Source of the DNA: Bacillus sp. HSf4
GTDB lineage: Bacteria > Bacillota > Bacilli > Bacillales > Bacillaceae
Reading direction: 5' to 3'
Assembly (NCBI RefSeq): GCF_029537375.1
Contig: NZ_CP120679.1
Coordinates: 40,001 to 95,000, forward strand
Length of the DNA stretch: 55,000 nt
Shown one piece after another: positions 48,158-55,000 of the stretch. The translations under genes were made by a program, and so were the position numbers. Below the pieces are notes generated by a model. It saw only the letters and a list, made by a program, of their open reading frames with translations. It did not search any database and was not told the DNA's origin. Every line of letters starts with the position of its first letter. Within the stretch, counting starts at the first letter, position 1.

Positions 48158-49582
48158 ATGACACAACGAAGGCCTGTAGCCAGAATATACCCATATTCCC
48201 AGGAACGTTTTTTTAAAAGGTATGAATGTCTTTCGAAAGGAAAAAAACACCATGTGCTCCTGGAAAGCGCCAGAGGCGGCGACTACAGTATAGCCGGTCT
48301 TGATCCTGTCGCCATCGCGAAAGGGAAAGACGGGATCACGACCATTCAATATAAAGGGGAAACGATATTTAAAGAAGGAGATCCGTTTTTACAGTTTACC
48401 CGATGGTTTCAGGAATTGAAAACGGAGACGGTTGCAGATTTTCCTGATTTTCAGGGAGGGGCTGTCGGCTTTTTAAGCTATGACTATGCCCGCTATATTG
48501 AAAAATTTAAACATCTGTCTATCGATGATCTGCAAACGCCTGACTTATTCTTTCTCGTGTTTGATGATCTGGCCGTCTATGACCATGCAAAGGAAGAGCT
48601 TTGGCTGATCACGCACAAAAACGGAGAAGAGCTTTCCTCTACGGAAGATCAACTGAATCAGCTTGAACAGATGTGGATGTCACGCGATGCGGAACCCGCA
48701 GCAGCTGAAGAACCGGCGGACAATAAAGGGGCTTCGTTTGCACCTTCATTTACCGAAGAGGGCTTTTCACAGGCGGTTGAAAAAATAAAGCAATACATCG
48801 CAAGCGGTGACGTGTTCCAGGTGAATCTTTCCCTGCGGCAGTCAGAGCGGCTGTCGGCGGCGCCGTTTGACGTTTATAAAATGCTGAGAAAAGTGAATCC
48901 CTCTCCTTACATGGCATACTTGGAAACCCCGGATTTCCAGGTGATTTGCGGATCGCCTGAACTGCTGATTAAAAAGAAAGGAACCCTGCTGGAAACAAGG
49001 CCGATTGCAGGGACAAGATCCCGCGGGGCGGATGAAGCGGAGGATGAAGCGCTCGCGAATGAACTGATCATGAATGAAAAAGAGCGGGCCGAGCACGTGA
49101 TGCTTGTGGATTTAGAGCGGAATGACCTTGGCAGGGTGTCAAAATACGGCTCCGTTCGCGTCGATGAATTCATGGTGATTGAAAAATATTCCCATGTCAT
49201 GCACATTGTTTCAAATGTGTGCGGTGAAATCAAAGAAGAATGCGATGCGGTTGATGTCATCCACGCGGTGTTTCCCGGCGGAACGATTACAGGGGCTCCG
49301 AAGGTAAGAACAATGGAAATCATTGAAGAGCTTGAGCCGACAAGGCGAGGGCTTTATACTGGTTCTATAGGATGGTTCGGATATAATCAAAATATGCACT
49401 TTAATATCGTCATCCGAACGATTTATGTCAAAGCAGGCCATGCGTTCATGCAGTCGGGAGCGGGAATCGTCATTGATTCAAACCCTAAGCATGAATATAA
49501 GGAATCATTTAAAAAGGCCATTGCGATGAAAAAGGCGCTGCAGTTGAGTGAAGAAGAGAAAAAAAGAGCAGAGGAGAGCTGA
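48158..49582 (+). CDS. pabB: 4-amino-4-deoxychorismate synthase, large subunit
   Basis: 474 residues from the ATG at 48158. Converts chorismate and ammonia to aminodeoxychorismate for folate. The chorismate-binding core (about 210-460) has [21 protein letters not shown] and [18 protein letters not shown]; the PIAGT segment is the PabB type with alanine replaced as in most Bacillus enzymes. AGGA lies eight bases ahead of this ATG, a modest site. The frame is open upstream to 48020 and includes a TTG at 48047 with a much better ribosome binding site. Overlaps no gene; pabA starts five bases after the stop. Confidence 0.94.
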   Translation: MTQRRPVARIYPYSQERFFKRYECLSKGKKHHVLLESARGGDYSIAGLDPVAIAKGKDGITTIQYKGETIFKEGDPFLQFTRWFQELKTETVADFPDFQGGAVGFLSYDYARYIEKFKHLSIDDLQTPDLFFLVFDDLAVYDHAKEELWLITHKNGEELSSTEDQLNQLEQMWMSRDAEPAAAEEPADNKGASFAPSFTEEGFSQAVEKIKQYIASGDVFQVNLSLRQSERLSAAPFDVYKMLRKVNPSPYMAYLETPDFQVICGSPELLIKKKGTLLETRPIAGTRSRGADEAEDEALANELIMNEKERAEHVMLVDLERNDLGRVSKYGSVRVDEFMVIEKYSHVMHIVSNVCGEIKEECDAVDVIHAVFPGGTITGAPKVRTMEIIEELEPTRRGLYTGSIGWFGYNQNMHFNIVIRTIYVKAGHAFMQSGAGIVIDSNPKHEYKESFKKAIAMKKALQLSEEEKKRAEES

Positions 49583-49583
49583 G
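49541..49583 (+). promoter_or_regulatory. TRAP-binding triplet array over the pabA/trpG start
   Basis: NAG triplets recur every five bases: CAG 49541, GAG 49546, AAG 49551, GAG 49556, AAA 49561 (the exception), GAG 49566, 49571, 49576 and 49581. The array covers the end of pabB and the ribosome binding site GAGGAG (49571-49576) of pabA. TRAP (MtrB) charged with tryptophan blocks trpG translation at such a site in B. subtilis. Confidence 0.85.
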
Positions 49584-49586
49584 AAA

Positions 49587-50171
49587 ATGATTTTGATGAT
49601 CGACAATTATGACTCGTTTACGTACAATTTGGTGCAATATTTAGGAGAGCTCGGCGAAGAATTGATCGTCAAGCGCAATGATGAAGTGACACTGGCGGGC
49701 ATTGAAGAATTGTCCCCGGATTTTCTGATGATTTCGCCGGGGCCGTGCAGCCCTGATGAGGCCGGAATCAGCCTTGAAGCGATCCGTCATTTTGCAGGGA
49801 AGATTCCCATTTTCGGAGTCTGCCTCGGACATCAATCCATCGCCCAGGTTTTCGGCGGCGATGTCGTCAGAGCGGAACGGTTGATGCATGGGAAGACATC
49901 AGAGATTTCCCACGATGGTTTAACCGTTTTTAAAGGCTTGGAAAGTCCGCTGACGGCTACCCGGTATCATTCGCTGATCGTTAAACCTGAAACCTTGCCG
50001 AGCTGCTTTACCACATCCGCTTGGACTGATGAAGGAGAGATTATGGCCATCAGGCATAAAGAGCTGCCGATCGAAGGTGTGCAGTTTCATCCGGAGTCTA
50101 TTATGACCTCCTGCGGAAAAGAGATGCTCAATAATTTTATTGAGACTTACCGAAAGAAAGTGAGCGCATGA
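49587..50171 (+). CDS. pabA: Amphibolic glutamine amidotransferase for PABA and tryptophan synthesis
   Basis: 194 residues; also named trpG. Class I glutamine amidotransferase giving ammonia to PabB and, since Bacillus trp operons lack trpG, also to TrpE. Catalytic triad readable: C79 in GVCLGHQS, H168 and E170 in VQFHPES. ATG at 49587 four bases after the TRAP array; the apparent upstream start at 49548 lies within pabB and the array. Its stop overlaps the pabC start (ATGA). Confidence 0.96.
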   Translation: MILMIDNYDSFTYNLVQYLGELGEELIVKRNDEVTLAGIEELSPDFLMISPGPCSPDEAGISLEAIRHFAGKIPIFGVCLGHQSIAQVFGGDVVRAERLMHGKTSEISHDGLTVFKGLESPLTATRYHSLIVKPETLPSCFTTSAWTDEGEIMAIRHKELPIEGVQFHPESIMTSCGKEMLNNFIETYRKKVSA

Positions 50172-51022
50172 TCATTTACATGAACGGTCATTATGTGAAA
50201 GAGGAGGAAGCGAGACTTTCTCCTTTTGACCATGGTTTTTTATATGGAATCGGCGTTTTTGAAACATTTCGCCTCTATAAAGGGAAGCCGTTTCTTTTGG
50301 AATGGCACATGGAAAGGCTTCAGACAGCATTGAATGAACTGAAAATAGAGACGGCGCTGACAGAGAGCGATGTCCTCAGTGTGCTGGACAAGCTGCTCGA
50401 ATTGAATCAGCCGCCAAATGGCAATGCGAGGATCAGGCTCAATATATCAGCCGGTCCCGGGGGATCAGGGCTTTTTCCCGATTCATACAAAAATCCCTGC
50501 ATCATGGTGATGATGAACCCTTTTGATCCGGCATCCGTACCGGAGGAAAAGGAAGGAATCATTTTGCAGGTTCGCCGAAACACGCCTGAGGGGCCTTTCC
50601 GGCTGAAATCCCACCACTTTTTAAACAACCTGTATGGAAAAAGAGAACTCGGAAGTGATCCGGGAAAAGAAGGGATTTTTCTTACCGCGAGCGGAGATGT
50701 AGCCGAGGGCATTGTTTCCAACCTTTTTTGGCAAAAAGACGGATGTGTGTATACACCTTCACTGAAGACCGGAATTTTAGACGGTGTGACGCGGCGATAT
50801 GTGCTGGAGCGGCTCGACAGTATGGGAATGAAGGTCAGACAGGGGGAATATCCGTTGGATCATCTTCTCGCTGCTGAGGAAGCATGGATGACCAATTCCG
50901 TTCAGGAGATTGTGCCGTTCCGCCAAATCGGCGCCACTGCATTCCCGGGAAAGGATGGAAGTCTGACAAAGAAACTGCAAAAGGTGTACACTAACGATAG
51001 AACAGCAAAAGACGATAATTGA
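50168..51022 (+). CDS. pabC: Aminodeoxychorismate lyase
   Basis: 284 residues. Fold type IV PLP enzyme releasing pyruvate from aminodeoxychorismate to give p-aminobenzoate. The lysine K147 in [25 protein letters not shown] at the N-terminus and [12 protein letters not shown] (cofactor-binding Glu) are typical. Start overlaps the pabA stop by four bases. sul follows after 18 bases. Confidence 0.95.
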   Translation: MIIYMNGHYVKEEEARLSPFDHGFLYGIGVFETFRLYKGKPFLLEWHMERLQTALNELKIETALTESDVLSVLDKLLELNQPPNGNARIRLNISAGPGGSGLFPDSYKNPCIMVMMNPFDPASVPEEKEGIILQVRRNTPEGPFRLKSHHFLNNLYGKRELGSDPGKEGIFLTASGDVAEGIVSNLFWQKDGCVYTPSLKTGILDGVTRRYVLERLDSMGMKVRQGEYPLDHLLAAEEAWMTNSVQEIVPFRQIGATAFPGKDGSLTKKLQKVYTNDRTAKDDN

Positions 51023-51040
51023 ATCTAAAGGGTGAGGGAT

Positions 51041-51898
51041 ATGGCGCTGCAAACAACAGTCCGTTCAAAGCGGCTGAAAGCAAAACAATACACGTTGTCA
51101 TATGAAGATAAAACATTAATTATGGGCATTTTAAATGTCACGCCTGACTCGTTTTCCGACGGAGGGAAATACAACAGTATAGACCGCGCAGTGGTCCATG
51201 CGAAACAGATGATAGAAGACGGCGCCCATATCCTTGATATCGGGGGAGAATCGACAAGGCCCGGAGCCGAGAAGGTTTCCCTTGATGAGGAGCTTGCAAG
51301 AGTCATTCCTGTAATTGAAAAGCTTGTACAGGAAATCGATGCACCGATATCGGTTGACACATATAAGGCTGGGGTAGCCGATGAAGCGCTAAAAGCCGGA
51401 GCTTCGATTATCAATGATGTATGGGGCGCCAAAGCCGATCCCGAAATGGCTGCTGTCGCCTCTCGGCATGATGTGCCGGTTATCTTGATGCACAATCGAC
51501 ATGAACGAAATTATACAGATTTAATACCAGACATGATGTCCGATCTGATGGAATGTGTAGACATTGCGAAGTCCGCCGGAGTGCAAGACCATCACATCAT
51601 CCTTGATCCCGGTATCGGTTTTGCCAAAACATATCATGACAATCTTATGGTCATGAATGAGCTGGAGAGATTCAAGAGTCTGGGCTACCCGCTTTTACTG
51701 GGCACCTCGCGCAAAAGGTTTATCGGACGCGTCCTGGATTTGCCGCCTGAGGAACGGGCGGAAGGGACAGGCGCGACAGTATGCCTCGGCATTCAAAAAG
51801 GATGCGACATTGTCAGAGTCCATGACGTCAAGCCGATTGCTAGAATGGCGAAAATGATGGATGCGATGATCGATAAGGGAGGCGTTTATCATCGATAA
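51041..51898 (+). CDS. sul: Dihydropteroate synthase
   Basis: 285 residues (folP in other species). Joins p-aminobenzoate and the pterin pyrophosphate; sulfonamide target. GILNVTPDSFSDGG, DIGGESTRPGA and LGTSRKRFIG form the substrate loops and pterin pocket; DPGIGFAKT is intact. ATG at 51041 with AAAGGGTGA ahead. The end overlaps the probable start of folB. Confidence 0.97.
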   Translation: MALQTTVRSKRLKAKQYTLSYEDKTLIMGILNVTPDSFSDGGKYNSIDRAVVHAKQMIEDGAHILDIGGESTRPGAEKVSLDEELARVIPVIEKLVQEIDAPISVDTYKAGVADEALKAGASIINDVWGAKADPEMAAVASRHDVPVILMHNRHERNYTDLIPDMMSDLMECVDIAKSAGVQDHHIILDPGIGFAKTYHDNLMVMNELERFKSLGYPLLLGTSRKRFIGRVLDLPPEERAEGTGATVCLGIQKGCDIVRVHDVKPIARMAKMMDAMIDKGGVYHR

Positions 51899-52253
51899 AG
51901 TATATATAGAGGGAATGGAATTTTACGGATACCACGGGGTTTTTCAAGAGGAGAACAAACTCGGCCAGCGTTTCCGCGTTGATTTGACGGCAGGATTAGA
52001 CTTGAGCGTAGCAGGAAAGACCGATGATATTGATGCGACCATTAACTATGCAGAGCTGTACAAGCTCTGTAAAGAGGTTGTGGAAGGAGAGCCGGTCAAC
52101 CTTGTCGAAACCCTTGCAGAAACGATAGCCGAGAAAGTCCTCGGTCAATTTGAAGCGGTTCAGGAATGCACTGTCAAGGTGATCAAACCAGATCCGCCGA
52201 TACCCGGACATTACAAATCCGTAGCCATAGAAATGACGAGAAAGCGGAAATGA
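51891..52253 (+). CDS. folB: Dihydroneopterin aldolase, probably starting at ATC
   Basis: 120 residues if translation begins at the ATC at 51891. Makes 6-hydroxymethyl-dihydropterin for folate. EFYGYHGVFQEENKLGQRF and VIKPDPPIPGHYKSVAIEM are diagnostic. No ATG, GTG or TTG lies in frame between the upstream stop (51867) and the ATG at 51915, and that ATG would delete the first beta strand (DKVYIEGM) and has its GAGGG only one base ahead. In contrast AAGGGAGG (51875-51882) is eight bases before the ATC, and the product is then as long as the B. subtilis enzyme. Overlaps sul by eight bases and folK by four. Confidence 0.9.
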   Translation: MDKVYIEGMEFYGYHGVFQEENKLGQRFRVDLTAGLDLSVAGKTDDIDATINYAELYKLCKEVVEGEPVNLVETLAETIAEKVLGQFEAVQECTVKVIKPDPPIPGHYKSVAIEMTRKRK

Positions 52254-52750
52254 AACATACGGCATATATAGCGTTGGGCTCGAATATCGGCCGGCGGGAA
52301 GAATATTTAAAAAAAGCCGTTGCTCTCCTGCATCAGCATCCGTCTGTCACGGTTACAAGCATCTCTTCAATTTATGAGACAGATCCGGTCGGATATACAG
52401 ATCAGGATCCATTTTTAAATATGGTTGCGGCTGTCAAAACATCTCTTTCGCCTTTTGCACTGCTTGATTTGACGCAGCGCATTGAAAATGAACTCGGCCG
52501 GACGCGGGACATCAGGTGGGGTCCGAGAACGGCAGACCTTGACATTTTGCTGTATAATCGTGAAAATATTGAGACAGAGCAACTCATTGTTCCTCATCCG
52601 AGAATGCATGAACGTTTGTTTGTACTCGTCCCGCTATTGGAGATTTATCCGGACTTTGAGGAATCTGTCAATCATGCGAAAAATCAAGAAGGTGTAAGGG
52701 TATGGAAGCAGAAATCTGGGGTAGACGAATTCGTGCGTACAGAAAGTTGA
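52250..52750 (+). CDS. folK: 2-amino-4-hydroxy-6-hydroxymethyldihydropteridine pyrophosphokinase
   Basis: 166 residues. Transfers pyrophosphate from ATP to hydroxymethyl-dihydropterin. IALGSNIGRREEYL at the start and RWGPRTADLDILLY (the two metal-binding aspartates) followed by VPHPRMHERLFVL are the family signature. ATGA overlap with folB; the last 49 bases overlap yazB in another frame. Confidence 0.96.
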   Translation: MKHTAYIALGSNIGRREEYLKKAVALLHQHPSVTVTSISSIYETDPVGYTDQDPFLNMVAAVKTSLSPFALLDLTQRIENELGRTRDIRWGPRTADLDILLYNRENIETEQLIVPHPRMHERLFVLVPLLEIYPDFEESVNHAKNQEGVRVWKQKSGVDEFVRTES

Positions 52751-52911
52751 AAGGTTATACTCAAGAGGGCTTTGCCAAAGCATTGGGTATGTCCGTTTCT
52801 GTACTGGGTGAAATAGAACGGGGAAATCGAATGCCGTCGGAGAGCATGCTCAGGGATGTAGCCAATACTTTAAATATATCAGTGGAGGAATTGTCTCCAT
52901 CAGAAGAATAA
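52702..52911 (+). CDS. yazB: XRE-family helix-turn-helix protein YazB
   Basis: 69 residues, one Cro/CI-type HTH domain (RIRAYRKLKGYTQEGFAKAL, MSVSVLGEIERGNRMPS). A stand-alone DNA-binding protein of unknown target within the folate operon; B. subtilis has the same gene in the same place. The start overlaps folK by 49 bases. dusB begins 16 bases after the stop. Confidence 0.92.
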   Translation: MEAEIWGRRIRAYRKLKGYTQEGFAKALGMSVSVLGEIERGNRMPSESMLRDVANTLNISVEELSPSEE

Positions 52912-52927
52912 GAAAGGAGGACGTAAA

Positions 52928-53929
52928 ATGTTTAAGATCGGTGATATCGAATTGAAAAACAGGGTTGTCCTTGCGCCGATGGCAGGGGTATGCAACTCCG
53001 CCTTCCGCCTGACCGTTAAAGAATTCGGTGCGGGTTTGGTGTGCGCAGAAATGGTCAGCGATAAAGCGATCCTTTATAACAATGCGAAAACAATGGGAAT
53101 GCTTTATATCGATGAACGGGAAAAACCGCTCAGCCTGCAAATTTTCGGCGGTGAAAAAGAAACGCTCGTCGAAGCGGCGAAATTCGTTGATCAAAACACA
53201 ACAGCTGATATTATTGACATTAACATGGGATGTCCGGTGCCAAAGATTACAAAATGTGATGCGGGGGCCAAATGGCTGCTTGATCCGAATAAAATTTATG
53301 AGATGGTTTCTGCTGTAGTGGATGCGGTTGATAAACCGGTTACCGTTAAAATGAGAATGGGCTGGGATGATGATCACATTTTTGCTGTTGAGAATGCAAG
53401 AGCTGTTGAACGGGCCGGCGGAAAAGCCGTGGCTCTTCACGGGCGGACCCGCGTGCAAATGTATGAAGGAACGGCGAACTGGGACATCATCAAAGAAGTA
53501 AAGCAGTCTGTATCAATACCTGTTATCGGAAACGGAGACGTCAAAACACCTCAAGACGCGAAGCGCATGCTTGATGAAACAGGAGTGGACGGCGTCATGA
53601 TCGGCCGTGCTGCTTTGGGTAATCCGTGGATGATTTACCGCACGGTTCAATACCTGGAAACAGGCGAATTAAAAGATGAGCCGAAAGTGCGTGAGAAAAT
53701 TTCCGTCTGCAAGCTTCATCTTGACCGTTTAATCAAACTAAAAGGTGAAAATGTGGCAGTTCGTGAAATGAGAAAGCACGCGGCCTGGTATTTAAAAGGT
53801 ATAAGAGGAAACGCAAAGGTCCGGAATGAAATCAACCATTGCGAAACGAGAGATGAGCTCGTGCAGCTGCTGGATGCGTTTACGATTGAAGCCGAGGCAA
53901 AAGAGCTTCAGGATGCTAAAGTAGGATAA
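52928..53929 (+). CDS. dusB: tRNA-dihydrouridine synthase DusB (YacF)
   Basis: 333 residues, FMN-dependent TIM barrel. LKNRVVLAPMAGVCNSAFRL, DINMGCPVPKITKCDAGA with the catalytic cysteine of the GCP motif, LHGRTRVQMYEGTANWDIIK and VIGNGDV are typical of Dus enzymes, which reduce uridines in the tRNA D loop (and possibly rRNA in Firmicutes). GAAAGGAGG lies about seven bases before the ATG. Last gene of the folate operon before a terminator. Confidence 0.96.
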   Translation: MFKIGDIELKNRVVLAPMAGVCNSAFRLTVKEFGAGLVCAEMVSDKAILYNNAKTMGMLYIDEREKPLSLQIFGGEKETLVEAAKFVDQNTTADIIDINMGCPVPKITKCDAGAKWLLDPNKIYEMVSAVVDAVDKPVTVKMRMGWDDDHIFAVENARAVERAGGKAVALHGRTRVQMYEGTANWDIIKEVKQSVSIPVIGNGDVKTPQDAKRMLDETGVDGVMIGRAALGNPWMIYRTVQYLETGELKDEPKVREKISVCKLHLDRLIKLKGENVAVREMRKHAAWYLKGIRGNAKVRNEINHCETRDELVQLLDAFTIEAEAKELQDAKVG

Positions 53930-53944
53930 ATCCGACCTCTGCTC

Positions 53945-53971
53945 ACTGCCAGTTTTAACTGGCAGTTTTTC
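53945..53971 (+). terminator. Rho-independent terminator of the folate operon
   Basis: Perfect stem ACTGCCAGT/ACTGGCAGT, four-base loop, then TTTTT. Confidence 0.9.
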
Positions 53972-54005
53972 TGCTTTTCCTGAAAGACTAAAAATAACGG
54001 AGTGA

Positions 54006-55000
<995 letters not shown>

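Noticed and set aside
52702..52911. YazB as antitoxin of a toxin-antitoxin pair
   Set aside because: No toxin gene beside it; flanked by folK and dusB in the same order as in B. subtilis.

Overview
The window is a stretch of chromosome from a Bacillus of the subtilis/licheniformis group. Nearly every gene matches, in order and orientation, the origin-proximal B. subtilis segment from csfB to lysS. Protein divergence from B. subtilis and an amino-acid permease on the minus strand just before csfB suggest the B. licheniformis/paralicheniformis side of the group; this species call is an inference from remembered sequences, not a search. I see no prophage, insertion sequence, CRISPR array or recognisable defence island. 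Almost all genes lie on the plus strand; exceptions are the cut permease at the left edge, abrB, and a predicted antisense transcript against yabE.

Layout. 1-245: 5' part of a permease gene (minus). 469-9801: csfB, xpaC-yaaN, then yaaO-tmk-darA-yaaR-holB-ricT-yabA-yabB-yazA-rsmI, which mixes nucleotide supply, clamp loading, control of initiation, RNA maturation and rRNA/tRNA methylation. 9851-10648: abrB and a long regulatory intergenic region shared with metS. 10648-16538: metS, yabD, yabE, rnmV, ksgA. 16689-21299: yabG, veg, sspF, ispE, purR, yabJ, spoVG. 21595-29213: glmU, prs, ctc, pth, fin, mfd. 29348-34818: spoVT, yabM, yabN, yabO, yabP, yabQ, divIC. 34898-35593: yabR and two tRNA genes. 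35803-40105: spoIIE, yabS, yabT. 40208-46986: tilS, hprT, ftsH, coaX, hslO, yacD. 47055-53929: cysK and the folate operon pabB-pabA-pabC-sul-folB-folK-yazB-dusB. 54012-end: 5' part of lysS.

How it works together. Two themes alternate: household translation, nucleotide and cell-envelope genes under sigma-A promoters, and sporulation genes under stage-specific promoters. Promoter-like sequences can be read for sigma-F (csfB, fin, yabS), sigma-G (spoVT), sigma-E (yabP), sigma-K (yabG), sigma-H (spoVG), sigma-B (ctc) and an ECF sigma (antisense to yabE), as well as Spo0A boxes at abrB and the 21-bp-spaced spoIIE promoter. Other control elements visible in the DNA are a PurR operator at purR, a CymR-type site at cysK and a TRAP-type triplet array over the ribosome binding site of pabA/trpG.

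No new multi-gene system was found. The observations most worth checking are: folB has no usual start codon and seems to start at ATC; yabE shares almost the same 16-base ribosome-binding/ATC module; pabB has an unused-looking strong ribosome binding site and in-frame TTG 37 codons upstream, combined with a terminator-like hairpin; the abrB-metS region carries extra Spo0A-box-like sites and a metS leader terminator without a recognisable riboswitch; and spoIIE-yabS-yabT places a PP2C phosphatase, a vWA protein and a Ser/Thr kinase side by side.
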